This document shows positions 34,475-45,004 of a DNA stretch of 64,000 nt, one piece after another. The translations under genes were made by a program, and so were the position numbers. This DNA comes from Paracidovorax citrulli. Lineage in GTDB: Bacteria > Pseudomonadota > Gammaproteobacteria > Burkholderiales > Burkholderiaceae_C. The DNA lies in NCBI RefSeq assembly GCF_900100305.1, contig NZ_FNEY01000001.1, positions 186,001 to 250,000 of the forward strand, written 5' to 3'. Under the pieces are notes generated by a model, which did not search any database, was not told the DNA's origin, and worked only from the letters and a program-made list of their open reading frames with translations. The number at the start of each line of letters is the position of its first letter. The first letter of the stretch is position 1.

Positions 34475-35380
34475 TCAGGCGGTGGCCCTGCCGGCCTGTA
34501 GTATCGCGCGCGCCACTTCGGCGAAGCCGGCACCGCGCTCCGCGCGCGTGACGTGGCGCGGCCGATGCACCAGCTGCGAGACGAACCGGGCGATGTTGGC
34601 CACGCCCACGCTGTGCGGAAAGGCTTCGAACATCTTCTGGTCGTTGGTGGAGTCGCCCACGTAGACCCAGCGGCCGATCTCGTCGTCCAGCACGCGGCCG
34701 AAGAGTTCACGAACGATCCAGCGCGCGCCGACGAGCTTGTCGTGGTCGCCGTACCAGCCATTGATGTGGATGCTGCTCACCGTGGCGTGCATGCCTGCGG
34801 CGCGCATGCGCTGCACGACGGCATCGATGGTTTCCTGGGGCAGGTGCGTGAATTCGCTGTGGTCGATGGCGATGTCGCATTCCCGTCCCGCGGAGTCCGT
34901 GGCCCGCCGTGCTCCCGGCACCTCGTGTTCGATCCGTGCAAGCACCTGCTGCATGCGCGCATATTGCACCGCGCGCGTGGCGGCGTCCTGCTGGTAGAGC
35001 TTGCACAGCGCCGGCCCGCCCGGGCCCGCGGGATGCACCACCACGGCGCCTTCTCCGCAGGGGGTGGGGGCTTCCTCCGCGTCCGCTCCGGCCACGCGCA
35101 CCATGGCGACAGCGCCGTTCTCCGCCACGATCGCATTCACCGGCCAGGAGGCCGCGAACGGCTCGCTCCATCCCGCTGGACGGCCTGTGACGGGGATCAC
35201 CGCGAGCCCGGCATGCCGCAGCGCCTGTAGCGCGTCCAGTGCATCGGCGGTGATGGCGCCGTCGGTGGTCAGCGTGTCGTCGATGTCGGTGAAGACGCCG
35301 ATCAGGTCACCGGGCGCGTGCCAGAGGGCCAGCGGCTGCAGGCCTGCTGGAGAAAGGGAAGGCGCGTCGGAGTGGGGCAT
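34475..35380 (-). CDS. HAD-superfamily phosphatase (type IIB)
   Basis: A 301-residue HAD enzyme. VFTDIDDTLTTDG gives nucleophile Asp32 and acid/base Asp34; VTGRPAG follows as motif II, Lys in DHDKLVGARWI is motif III, and GDSTNDQKMFEAF is motif IV. The cap of about 110 residues between motifs II and III is that of type IIB enzymes such as sugar phosphatases. The start is not certain; the ATG at 35380 gives a normal length. It lies last on the strand after the glycosyltransferase genes with a 103-bp gap, so a sugar-phosphate substrate is possible but not proven. Confidence 0.75.
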   Translation of the reverse strand: MPHSDAPSLSPAGLQPLALWHAPGDLIGVFTDIDDTLTTDGAITADALDALQALRHAGLAVIPVTGRPAGWSEPFAASWPVNAIVAENGAVAMVRVAGADAEEAPTPCGEGAVVVHPAGPGGPALCKLYQQDAATRAVQYARMQQVLARIEHEVPGARRATDSAGRECDIAIDHSEFTHLPQETIDAVVQRMRAAGMHATVSSIHINGWYGDHDKLVGARWIVRELFGRVLDDEIGRWVYVGDSTNDQKMFEAFPHSVGVANIARFVSQLVHRPRHVTRAERGAGFAEVARAILQAGRATA

Positions 35381-35483
35381 CTGGGATGGTGGGGTGTACG
35401 GGAGCGGAGAAGAGACATGACGGCCCCGTTCGCTGGCGGCAGCGTCATGCCCTCGCGGGACGCGGCCCTGCCGGGCCGGCGGT

Positions 35484-37277
35484 TCAGGGGGGAAAAGCCC
35501 GGGGTCCGTAGTAGTGGCCGGGACTCGCCTGGTAGAGCCCGATGCCATCGAAGCGCATCAGCGTGCCTTCGCGGCATTCGAACCGCAACTGGAATTTCCG
35601 CTCATGGTCTTCAGGCAGCAGTACCTGCGCGATACCCCAGTTGATGTCCTGGCCCTCGCGCAGACCGTTCAATCCGATGGAGACGGATCTGGTCGCTCCG
35701 CCTGCATCCGACTGGATGAGCCAGGCCCGGCTGCACCGGCCCTCGAAACGTGGCATGCCCAGGTGGAGGTAGGTGATCCAGTGCTGCGGCGCAGGCTTCT
35801 TCGGGTTCCACTCCAGCAAGGCACTGCCTGCAAGCATGCGTGCCTCGGCCTGGAACGGATCACCGCTCCAGCCCTCCGTGCGCAGCTCGCCTGCCTGGGC
35901 CCGGGCGATGGGAACGGCCGGAATGAGGCTGAAATCAGGGAGCAGGGGCCGGCTGTGGCGCTGGTGGTAGATGCCGATCGCAATGCCTCCCGCGATGACC
36001 ACCACGGCGCAGGCGGTTGCCGCTGCCGGCCGTTGCCGTCGCAGGATCCAGGCAATGCCCTGGGCCGCCAGCAGCACCAGCAGGATGTCCAGTGCGCTGA
36101 TGCTGTAGCGTGGGTTGTAGAGCACGGGGACATGTACTGCGCACTGGTACGCCGCTGCCCCGCCCACCATCCAGCCCATGGGATGGCGGCGCAGGCCCCA
36201 GACTCCGAGGGCCGACAACACCACCAGCGCCACGCGCCATGCCCGGTCGTTCATCACCGTGTGCGGGTTCAGATGCGCCCGGCTGAAGAAAAGCACGGCA
36301 CCCAGCTTGCGCACATACATCTTCAGAAGCACTGTCGTGGGCAGGTCCTGCAGCATGGTCCTGGCGACTGCCATGAGGCGGCGGTCGCCTTCCATGCTGA
36401 GATGCGACTGCTGGCCGAGGACGGTCACTTCGTCGTGCCCCAGGCCGAAGAAGGGTGGTTCGTAGCCGGACAGCACCGGATTGCTGCCGAAGTAGAGGGC
36501 CGCGCCACTGCCTGTCGCCACCATCGGGCGGCCGAAGACGTCGTTCTGCCGCAGGACGTAGGTACCGACCAGTGCGGTCGCCAGCAGGTGGATGGCCGCG
36601 AAGCGCAGCGCCGCGCCGCGCATTCCACCGTGCATGCGCCACGCCGCCAGCAGAAAAACCAGGGCGGCGAACGGCAGCCAGTACATGTAGGTGGCCCGTG
36701 TCAGCGTGGCCGCGGCAAGCGCCAGGCCTGCAAGGAGCACTACGCCCGCCTGGAGCAGGCGAGCGCGTGGACCCCGCCAATCCTGGGCTGCGCAGCTCGA
36801 TGCCCACAGCCAGACGGCCACGAGGAAGATGAACGGGGACTCGCCCAGCAGCGTGCCACCCGCCTCCACCAGCATGTGCGGAAGCGCATACAGCCAGCCG
36901 GCCGCCACCGCGGCGATACGTCCGCCGATCCTGTGCGCGGCATCGAAGGCCAGGGCCAGTGCCGCCAGGGAAATGGCGAGGTTCGCGGACTTGATGAGCA
37001 CCGGGTCTGCACCGGCCAGCGCCATGTACACCACGGTGCCGGGAGCGACCTTGTAGGAGTCCGCGGTGCTGAAAACACGGGCACCTTCTTCCAGTAGCTG
37101 CCGCGCCAGGGGCAGGTAGGTATGCAGGGAGTCGAAGGGGATTTCCGTCTGGACCAGCACGCCGACCATGCGTGCCGCATAGAGGATCATCGGCAGCACC
37201 AGGCCGCAGAATATCCAGGGCAGTGTGGGCGATGCATCTTCTGCGGGCGCCGGGACCGCGGAAGACATGCGCGTCAC
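35484..37277 (-). CDS. GT-C-like multipass membrane glycosyltransferase candidate
   Basis: A 597-residue membrane protein with about 11 helices and a soluble C-terminal part of some 130 residues. The start GTG at 37277 overlaps the stop of the GT2 gene (GTGA) and has GAGG 7 bases upstream; an ATG at 37268 is the alternative. The first extracellular loop has TEIPFDSLHTYLPLARQLLEEG, resembling the acidic loop of GT-C enzymes. Such enzymes use lipid-linked sugars at the outer face of the inner membrane. The C-terminal segment is beta-like. Acceptor and donor are unknown. Confidence 0.6.
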   Translation of the reverse strand: MTRMSSAVPAPAEDASPTLPWIFCGLVLPMILYAARMVGVLVQTEIPFDSLHTYLPLARQLLEEGARVFSTADSYKVAPGTVVYMALAGADPVLIKSANLAISLAALALAFDAAHRIGGRIAAVAAGWLYALPHMLVEAGGTLLGESPFIFLVAVWLWASSCAAQDWRGPRARLLQAGVVLLAGLALAAATLTRATYMYWLPFAALVFLLAAWRMHGGMRGAALRFAAIHLLATALVGTYVLRQNDVFGRPMVATGSGAALYFGSNPVLSGYEPPFFGLGHDEVTVLGQQSHLSMEGDRRLMAVARTMLQDLPTTVLLKMYVRKLGAVLFFSRAHLNPHTVMNDRAWRVALVVLSALGVWGLRRHPMGWMVGGAAAYQCAVHVPVLYNPRYSISALDILLVLLAAQGIAWILRRQRPAAATACAVVVIAGGIAIGIYHQRHSRPLLPDFSLIPAVPIARAQAGELRTEGWSGDPFQAEARMLAGSALLEWNPKKPAPQHWITYLHLGMPRFEGRCSRAWLIQSDAGGATRSVSIGLNGLREGQDINWGIAQVLLPEDHERKFQLRFECREGTLMRFDGIGLYQASPGHYYGPRAFPP

Positions 37278-38290
37278 GGCAGGGCCTCGGGATGGCGGGC
37301 CATACCCGGCTCGCGCTCGTCCGCCAGTTGCGGGCTCAGTGGTTCCGTCGGCACGCTGCTCACGTCGTGGTGCAGGAAGGCCACCAGGAACTGGATACCC
37401 ACCATGACGGGAAGCGCGGCCAGCATGACCGTGCCGCTGGTGGCCGGCTGGTCTCCCAGGGCGCTGTGGATCCATTGCCGCGCGCCGAAAAGACTGCCCC
37501 AGGCCAGCAGCAGCAACCCGAAGATGCTGTAGATCGAACCTGCGTTGAAGTCGCGCACGAAATAGCTGTAGGCGTAGCGGCGCAGGAGCCGGGAGGCGTG
37601 CTTCTTCAGGAATTCCGGCAGCACGCTGCCGATCTTCAGATTCGACTCCTCGTCCGCGTACACGGAATCCATCGGCACGTCGCGCACGACGGCGCGCAGC
37701 GTGTTGAGGCGGAACAGCATGTCCGTCTCGAAGAAGTAGCGCCGCTCGAGCTTGTCGAGCGGCAGCTCCCTGAGCACGCTGGTATGGACTGCGGTGTACC
37801 CGTTCGTCGGGTCCATGATGGTCCAGTAACCGCAGCTCAGCTTGGTCATGAACGACAGCACCGCATTGCCGAAAAGCCGCACCGGGGGCATGCCGCGCAC
37901 CGATTCCGGCCGGAAGAAACGATTGCCTTTAGTGTAGTCGGCGCGGCCCGCGATGATCGGGCGCACGAACTGCGGCAACAGGGCCGGGTCCATCTGCCCG
38001 TCACCGTCGATCTTCACCACGATGTCCATGCCGTCGGCGATCGCCTGCTGATAGGCCGTCACGACCGCTCCTCCGACACCCCGGTTTTCCGGATTGAAGA
38101 GCACCTGCACGCGGGGGTCGGTGCAGTTCGCCTGGATGAAGGCTCCACTGCCCTCGGGGCATGCATCGTCCACCGCATAGATGCGCGCCACCGACGCCGG
38201 TACCGCGCGGATCACCTCCAGCACGTGCTGGGTCACCTTGTAGCAGGGAATCGCCACCGCGATGGACATCGTGCTGCGTGCCTGCGTCAT
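37274..38290 (-). CDS. GT2 family glycosyltransferase, polyprenyl-phosphate sugar synthase-like
   Basis: A 338-residue protein with an N-terminal GT-A domain and two C-terminal helices (about residues 250-320). SIAVAIPCYKVTQHVLEV, VDDACPEGSG and the DGDGQMD metal-binding Asp motif are GT2 marks; YTKGNRFFRPESV and YFFETDMLF match polyprenyl-phosphate hexose synthases such as GtrB or dolichyl-phosphate-mannose synthase. It should load a sugar onto undecaprenyl phosphate at the cytosolic face. The ATGA overlap with the flippase gene before it and the GTGA overlap with the next suggest one translation unit. Confidence 0.85.
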   Translation of the reverse strand: MTQARSTMSIAVAIPCYKVTQHVLEVIRAVPASVARIYAVDDACPEGSGAFIQANCTDPRVQVLFNPENRGVGGAVVTAYQQAIADGMDIVVKIDGDGQMDPALLPQFVRPIIAGRADYTKGNRFFRPESVRGMPPVRLFGNAVLSFMTKLSCGYWTIMDPTNGYTAVHTSVLRELPLDKLERRYFFETDMLFRLNTLRAVVRDVPMDSVYADEESNLKIGSVLPEFLKKHASRLLRRYAYSYFVRDFNAGSIYSIFGLLLLAWGSLFGARQWIHSALGDQPATSGTVMLAALPVMVGIQFLVAFLHHDVSSVPTEPLSPQLADEREPGMARHPEALP

Positions 38291-38640
38291 GCCCCGGCCC
38301 TCCCGGCCACGGCGATGCCGGCGAGAATCAATGCGCCGCCGACGAACGTCTGCAGGTGCAGCGGTTCGCCGAGGAACAGCCAGCCCATGGTGGGGACGAG
38401 CAGGAAGGCGAGCCCCATGAAGGGGTAGGCCAGGTGCAGCGGCGCGCTGCGCAGCACCCAGATCCAGAGCAGGGTGGTCACACCGTACAGCGCCAGCGCC
38501 ACGATCAGCCAGCCATTGAAAAGCCAGTCGGTCAAGGCCGGCTGGGGCGGCAGGAGCATCGCCGCCTTCTTGAAGAGAAGCTGCCCGACGGAAATGCCGA
38601 ACACGCACAGAAGCGTCAGGAGGGTGAGTAGCAGCGACAT
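38287..38640 (-). CDS. EmrE-size DMT transporter (ArnE/F-like)
   Basis: A 117-residue protein with four helices: LLTLLTLLCVFGISVGQLLF, a second after WLFNGW, then LAYPFMGLAFLLVPTMGWLFL and VGGALILAGIAV. This is the pattern of EamA-like small transporters such as ArnE/ArnF, which flip undecaprenyl-linked aminoarabinose. Between a GT2 gene and a GT-C-like gene, a lipid-linked sugar flippase is likely. A drug exporter is the alternative. Stop overlaps the start of the GT2 gene by 4 bases. Confidence 0.75.
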   Translation of the reverse strand: MSLLLTLLTLLCVFGISVGQLLFKKAAMLLPPQPALTDWLFNGWLIVALALYGVTTLLWIWVLRSAPLHLAYPFMGLAFLLVPTMGWLFLGEPLHLQTFVGGALILAGIAVAGRAGA

Positions 38641-38751
38641 GGGGCGACAGATGGTGGAAAAAGAGGATCGTTCGAGAGAAGCGGCCTTCGATCGCCTGCC
38701 CCGGGGCATTCCGTGCCGGGCGTGGAGGCGTGCGTGGCCGCCAGGTGGCTC

Positions 38752-40158
38752 TCACGCACTGCACGCCTTCCCGCCGCTCCGTGGAAGCCGTTGTGCCAGG
38801 AGCATGGGCAGGAGGGGCAGGGCGATCATGAAGAACGGAAGCAGGTACCGGTATTCTCCCGCAATGGAGAAGATGAAGATCGCTCCCAGCTGGACGACCA
38901 TGGGGATCGATGTGATCAGCAGGGGACCGTCGCGGCGCCGGATTCCCTTGAGCAACGCATAGATCACCAGCGCGATGCCGAGGAACGGCGTCCATAGCAG
39001 CCAGCGCCAGCGCCAGCTGAATTCGTAGATGTCCGTTGCCACCTTCTCGGCTTCCGACAACTGGAAGAGCCGGTAGGTGGACTCGGTGTCGAGCTGCCTC
39101 AGGACGATCTGTGCATACACGTGCCCGGGCATTCCGCCCATTGCAAAGGCGGAGACGAAGAAGATGTTGACGCGGCTTCCCAGGAACTTGGGCACGTTCT
39201 GCCACAGGTTGTACCGGAAGAAGTCTTTCACCACCGCGTCGCGGTCGGCTTTGGCCATTCCGGACACCCTGGGACCCTTCTCCGCGAACTGCAGCGGATC
39301 CCAGTAGTCGGGATCGTAGTAATCCAGGTAGGTCTGCAGCGGCTTGTATTTCTCGAGGATTTCGACCGTGCCGGGCAACACCCGCGGTTGCGAGATCCAG
39401 AGATTCATGGGACGGGGTTGCAGGAAGTTGACGGTTTCGTAGATCGCCAGGGGATAGAGCACCCCGTGTCCTGCGGACTTGTGCGCCTGGGAGGCGCCGA
39501 CCATCAATGTGCACCACGCGAGGACGATGGCGCCCAGCCAGCGGCGCCGGCCCTTGTCCACCATCAGCACCAGCATCCCGACCGGCACCAGGAAGATGAT
39601 GCCGTTGGGCCTTGCGAATGCCGCGAACGGCAGGGTCAGCGCGATCATGGCCAGGGAGGCCTTGCTCAGTCTGCGGTGCCGGGCGCTGAGCCAGATTTCG
39701 AAGGTCAGGCCCGCCACCGCGACGGAGTAGATGCCATCCGGATAGAGCGTCTCGATGAAGAAGACGGTATGCGGCGCCAGCGCCACGAAGACGAGCAGAA
39801 AGGCGGTGGTCTTCCGGAAACCCTGGGCCCAGGACCAGGCCAGGATGCGCGAGAAAACCACGGCGCATATCAGCGTGAGCACCGCGATGGGCACTTCCAC
39901 CCTGTGGCCGGGCTCGTAGAAGATCTTGACGAAGTAGTACCAGAAGACGGGTTTCCCGGACCTCATGTTCACCGGATCCTGGACTTCCAGCAGGATCCCC
40001 AGGCTGTCTTCGCCGAGGACGCCAGGCCAGAATATCAGCAGCCAGACGGCGTAGTACACCGTCAGCAATGCGAGGATCGCCGCGAAAGGGCGCCCGCCGG
40101 AGGCCGGGCTGGGAGCCGGTGCGCCGGCGAGCGTCCGGGCTGGGTAGTTCTCAGGCAT
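38752..40158 (-). CDS. multipass membrane protein, GT-C-like
   Basis: A 468-residue protein with about 10-12 helices. The first loop after helix one contains WPGVLGEDSLGILLEVQDP, an acidic pair as in GT-C glycosyltransferases, and later WDPLQFAEKGPRV in the large loop. The ATG at 40158 overlaps the prfC stop by a few bases; an ATG eight codons earlier is also in frame. Its role is probably transfer of a lipid-linked sugar to a surface glycan, together with the three genes after it. I could not name the exact family. Confidence 0.55.
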   Translation of the reverse strand: MPENYPARTLAGAPAPSPASGGRPFAAILALLTVYYAVWLLIFWPGVLGEDSLGILLEVQDPVNMRSGKPVFWYYFVKIFYEPGHRVEVPIAVLTLICAVVFSRILAWSWAQGFRKTTAFLLVFVALAPHTVFFIETLYPDGIYSVAVAGLTFEIWLSARHRRLSKASLAMIALTLPFAAFARPNGIIFLVPVGMLVLMVDKGRRRWLGAIVLAWCTLMVGASQAHKSAGHGVLYPLAIYETVNFLQPRPMNLWISQPRVLPGTVEILEKYKPLQTYLDYYDPDYWDPLQFAEKGPRVSGMAKADRDAVVKDFFRYNLWQNVPKFLGSRVNIFFVSAFAMGGMPGHVYAQIVLRQLDTESTYRLFQLSEAEKVATDIYEFSWRWRWLLWTPFLGIALVIYALLKGIRRRDGPLLITSIPMVVQLGAIFIFSIAGEYRYLLPFFMIALPLLPMLLAQRLPRSGGKACSA

Positions 40159-41779
40159 TGGTTTGCAGGGCAAGTCCCGCATGCTCGCGCAGCGGGTGGA
40201 AGTGGATCTTGGGGAACCTCTCCTGCGCCAGCCGAACGTCGTAGGGGCTGGTGCACAGATAGGCCAGGGTGTCGGCCGCGTCGTGCGCCATGCGCATCGG
40301 GTAGGCGTCCGTGAAGGCCCGCAGCTCCGCCGGCGTGTCCGCCGTGATCCAGCGCGCCCCCGTGTACTGGCAGTTTTCCAGCCGCACGTCGCAGTCGTAT
40401 TCGGTCTTGAGGCGGTGCTGCACCACTTCGAACTGCAGCTGGCCCACGGCGCCCAGCAGCATGTTGCCGCCCGCGTCGGGCTTGAAGACCTGGATGGCGC
40501 CTTCCTCGCCCAGCTGGGCCAGGCCCTGCTGCAGCTGTTTGGTGCGCAGCGGGTTCTTCAGCACCACCGTCATGAACATTTCGGGCGCGAAGAAGGGCAG
40601 GCCCGTGAACTGCAGGCTGGCGCCGTCGGTGATGGTGTCGCCCAGCTGCACGCCGCCATGCGTCGTGAAGCCGATGATGTCGCCCGCGTAGGCTTCTTCC
40701 ACGGCTTCGCGCCGCTGGCTCATGAAAGTCACCACGCTGGTGGGACGCAGTTCCTTGGCGGTGCGCTGCACCTTGAGCTTCATGCCCGGGGTGTACCTGC
40801 CGGAGGCCACGCGCACGAAGGCGATGCGGTCGCGGTGGTTGGCGTCCATGTTGGCCTGCACCTTGAACACCACGCCGGAGAAGCTGGTTTCCTCGGGCAA
40901 CACCGTCTTCTCGACGGACTGCCTGTTCACCACGAGGTTGCTCGTGCGCGGGCGCGGCGAGGGCGCGAGATCCACGAGGGCGTCGAGCACCTCCATCACG
41001 CCGAAGTTGTTCACGCCGGAGCCGAAGAACACGGGCGTCTGCTTGCCCGCGAGGAAGGCCTCGTGGTCCCACGCCGGGGAGGCGCCCACGGCCAGTTCCA
41101 TGCTCTCGAGCGCCTCGTCGAAGGTGTGTCCGAACCGGGCCCGCAGCGTGTCGGCCTCGCTCAGGGGGGTGGCCTCGAAATCCTGCGGCCTGCGCTCGCT
41201 GCCGGCCTCGAACACGGTCATCGCCTGGGTGCGCAGATTGATGATGCCGCCGAAGCTCTTGCCCTGTCCTACCGGCCAGGTCATGGGCACGCAGGGCATG
41301 CCGAGCTCGCGCTCGACCTCGTCGAGGATGTCCAGGGGCTCGCGCACCTCGCGGTCCATCTTGTTGACGAAAGTGATGATGGGGGTGTCGCGCTGCCGGC
41401 AGACCTCGATCAGCCGCCGCGTCTGCGATTCCACGCCGTTGGCCGCATCGATCACCATGAGCGCGGAATCCACGGCGGTGAGCACGCGATAGGTGTCTTC
41501 CGAGAAGTCCTTGTGGCCGGGCGTGTCCAGCAGGTTCACCACGTGGTCGCGGTAGGCCATCTGCATGACCGACGAGGCCACCGAGATGCCGCGCTGCTTC
41601 TCGATTTCCATCCAGTCCGACGTGGCGTGGCGGCTGGCCTTGCGGCCTTTCACGGCGCCGGCGATCTGGATCGCGCCCGAGAACAGCAGCAGCTTTTCGG
41701 TGAGCGTGGTCTTGCCAGCGTCGGGGTGGGAGATGATGGCGAAGGTGCGGCGTCGCCGTGTTTCGGGAGCGTAGGACAC
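40151..41779 (-). CDS. prfC: peptide chain release factor 3
   Basis: A 542-residue GTPase of translation termination that recycles RF1/RF2. G1 is SHPDAGKTTL with Lys23, G3 is DTPGHKDF, G4 is NKMD; the long C-terminal part matches RF3 domains II and III. The start is a GTG (41779), as the codon before SYAPETRRRRTF. The stop overlaps the next membrane gene. A TAGAAT box on the minus strand at 41873-41878, about 90 bases before the start, may be the -10 element. Confidence 0.96.
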   Translation of the reverse strand: MSYAPETRRRRTFAIISHPDAGKTTLTEKLLLFSGAIQIAGAVKGRKASRHATSDWMEIEKQRGISVASSVMQMAYRDHVVNLLDTPGHKDFSEDTYRVLTAVDSALMVIDAANGVESQTRRLIEVCRQRDTPIITFVNKMDREVREPLDILDEVERELGMPCVPMTWPVGQGKSFGGIINLRTQAMTVFEAGSERRPQDFEATPLSEADTLRARFGHTFDEALESMELAVGASPAWDHEAFLAGKQTPVFFGSGVNNFGVMEVLDALVDLAPSPRPRTSNLVVNRQSVEKTVLPEETSFSGVVFKVQANMDANHRDRIAFVRVASGRYTPGMKLKVQRTAKELRPTSVVTFMSQRREAVEEAYAGDIIGFTTHGGVQLGDTITDGASLQFTGLPFFAPEMFMTVVLKNPLRTKQLQQGLAQLGEEGAIQVFKPDAGGNMLLGAVGQLQFEVVQHRLKTEYDCDVRLENCQYTGARWITADTPAELRAFTDAYPMRMAHDAADTLAYLCTSPYDVRLAQERFPKIHFHPLREHAGLALQTNA

Positions 41780-41922
41780 TGTGATTCTTGAGAGGGTGCG
41801 GCAGGCATGGGGCCCGGAGTGCACGCGCAAGTTGGCGTGCTGCCGCGCCGCCGCAGGGCGTGGAAAGGGGCGTATTCTAAAGGCCGGCCCCCGGGATGCC
41901 GCCCCCGGCCTGCGGGCTGCCG

Positions 41923-42957
41923 TCACGGGCCTGGCCGGGACGCTGGTGTCCGCGCGATGAACCGCTTGAGCCGAAGCGCCGGCGATTCCATGAGGTGCCA
42001 CGAGGCATATCCGGCCATGACGGCCAGCACGATCGACAGCAGCAGGCTCTGCGCGAAGGGAAGCCCGGGCCAGAGCGCCTGGACGGACTGCTGTACCGGG
42101 CAGCCGTAGAGATAGATGCCGTACGACGGGTCGCCGCCCCGCTGCAGCCGGGCCAGCGTGGGAATGTTCAGCGAGCCCAGGAAGATCAGGAGCGGCGGCA
42201 GCAGCAGCAAACCGGCGGAATGCTCCATGCGAAGCCCGAAGAACAGGAAGGCGGCCAGCGGCGCCAGGACAAGCAGCAGCCGGCCCGGGCAGGCGTGGAA
42301 CTCCTTGCGGAAAACGGCGATGAGCGCGCCATAGGCGAAATAGGCGGGATATTCGAACCAGTGCCGCATCTCGCCGGTCAGATCGGCATTGCGCGCCACG
42401 AGGAAGAATGCGATGTAGCCCATGCCGGCGGCGCATGCCAGTCGCCGCGACGCGAGCAGGCCCAGCACGCCCGCGCCTGCGAGAGCGAGATAGCAGAGGC
42501 TTTCCATGGGAATGGTCCACAGGGGACCGTTCATCAAGCGCGGGAGCGGGTTGGCCTCAAATACGCCTGGCAGGTTGGGGTAGTCCTTGACCAGCATCAG
42601 GTTGCGGAAGTAACCCACTGTTTCGGGGTGCGCCAGAAAGTCGGTCGCCGGCAGGGAGGTGAACAGCACCCCGAAGAGGAAGATGTTGCTGAGCACGGCC
42701 AGCAGCAGTCCGGGCCAGATCCGCAGAAAGCGCCGGTACAGAAACGGAAGCACCTCGGGCTGGCGCAGCCAGCTCTGGGTGACGAGATAGCCGCTGATCG
42801 CGAAGAACGTCATGACGGCCACTCCACCGACCATGCTGGCATGCAGCCACGCCGGCGGCGCCGTCTGCGTGATGGGGAAGTGGTGGCTGACGATCACGGC
42901 GCAGGCCGCTGCGATGCGCAGCAGGTCGAACAGGTTGCCGCGATGGGGTGTGGCCAT
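41923..42957 (-). CDS. acyltransferase 3 family membrane protein (OafA/YrhL-like)
   Basis: A 344-residue protein with about ten helices. LFDLLRIAAACAVIVSHHFPI carries the conserved Arg and His pair of acyltransferase 3 enzymes, followed by MTFFAISGYLVTQSW and LWTIPMESLCY. These enzymes add acetyl or other acyl groups to surface sugars or other envelope substrates. The ATG at 42957 is chosen because AGGGAG is 10 bases upstream; an in-frame ATG at 42978 includes that site. Divergent from ahcY. The 143-bp gap to prfC looks like an ordinary promoter region. Confidence 0.85.
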   Translation of the reverse strand: MATPHRGNLFDLLRIAAACAVIVSHHFPITQTAPPAWLHASMVGGVAVMTFFAISGYLVTQSWLRQPEVLPFLYRRFLRIWPGLLLAVLSNIFLFGVLFTSLPATDFLAHPETVGYFRNLMLVKDYPNLPGVFEANPLPRLMNGPLWTIPMESLCYLALAGAGVLGLLASRRLACAAGMGYIAFFLVARNADLTGEMRHWFEYPAYFAYGALIAVFRKEFHACPGRLLLVLAPLAAFLFFGLRMEHSAGLLLLPPLLIFLGSLNIPTLARLQRGGDPSYGIYLYGCPVQQSVQALWPGLPFAQSLLLSIVLAVMAGYASWHLMESPALRLKRFIARTPASRPGP

Positions 42958-43084
42958 TGCCTCTTTGCTCCCTTTCATGTCTCTACCAATGGGCGCGAGG
43001 GAATGCCGGGCATCGATGGAGTCGTGCCTTGCATGTCGGCGCGTGGGGACTGCATGCCGACCGACGGTCAGCCGCACGTGCTCT

Positions 43085-43119
43085 GGTTTGTCGGGCACGA
43101 TGTCTTTATAATCCGGCCC
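43085..43119 (+). promoter_or_regulatory. ahcY promoter
   Basis: A perfect TATAAT at 43107-43112 with a weak -35 (TGGTTT at 43084-43089 at 17 bp spacing). Transcription would start near 43119, so the aptamer begins with almost the first nucleotide of the RNA. Confidence 0.7.
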
Positions 43120-43120
43120 T

Positions 43121-43212
43121 ACCGAGGAGCGTTGCAGCGCCCTGATTCCCTGTCGCCCAGGGGGCAGCAGGACGCGAGGCTCGGGTCATCATTTTGCAAC
43201 GACGCTCGCCCA
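43121..43212 (+). promoter_or_regulatory. SAH riboswitch (S-adenosylhomocysteine aptamer)
   Basis: Matches the known SAH aptamer order: CCGAG at 43122-43126 pairs with CTCGG at 43180-43184 (P1); GAGCGTTGC at 43126-43134 pairs in the pseudoknot with GCAACGACGCTC at 43196-43207. The middle part carries a variable stem including CGCCC/GGGCAG-like pairing and GAGGCTCGG at its end. SAH riboswitches are found upstream of SAH hydrolase genes in beta- and gammaproteobacteria and raise expression when SAH accumulates. Here it lies 70 bases before ahcY, as expected. An alternative hairpin after it may be the expression platform. Confidence 0.92.
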
Positions 43213-43236
43213 CGCTGTCCGGTGCGGTGAGCGAGC
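43204..43236 (+). promoter_or_regulatory. candidate expression-platform hairpin of the SAH riboswitch
   Basis: GCTCGCCCAC (43204-43213) and GTGAGCGAGC (43227-43236) pair at 9 of 10 positions. The 5' arm includes the last bases of the aptamer pseudoknot strand (43196-43207), so it competes with ligand-bound folding. A T-run lies at 43255-43259. Confidence 0.5.
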
Positions 43237-43281
43237 CATTGGCCGAACGCGTGGTTTTTGAACTCTTCAACGGAGAAAACC

Positions 43282-44709
<1,428 letters not shown>

Positions 44710-44764
44710 CATCCCCCTGAGGCGCCAGTGGCCCGGCGGAGCCGGTTCCACGGCGTCTGCTGGC
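44710..44764 (+). repeat. interspersed C-rich repeat element, short copy, abutting the ahcY stop
   Basis: Starts with CATCCCCCTGAG at the base after the TGA and ends with the block TCCACGGCGTCTGCTGGC shared with the copy at 18086-18191; the internal hairpin of that copy is absent. The rest of the 295-bp gap to the next gene is GC-rich with a CACAATTCT possible -10 box near 44920 and no gene. Confidence 0.7.
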
Positions 44765-45004
44765 GTGGGGGCGTGCGGGTGCCTGGCGAACAGCAAGCGC
44801 TGAGGACCGTGCGGGTTGTCCGCAGCGGACTGCCGGTTGGGCGCCGCAGGTAGCGTTCTGCGAACGAACCTGGTCGCGAACACGGCATGGCGGTATGACG
44901 TGCCGTGCGGCAACGTCGCCGGCACAATTCTCTCAGCCGCGCTGCAATGGATTGAAATGTGGCGGGCCGCGTGTGCGGCCGGCCCTGTTGGAGAGGAAGG
45001 CGCC

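Noticed and set aside
35514-37097. 527-residue plus-strand frame across the GT-C-like gene
   Set aside because: The minus-strand frame has membrane helices and overlaps its neighbours as an operon; the plus frame has the usual GC-shadow composition.
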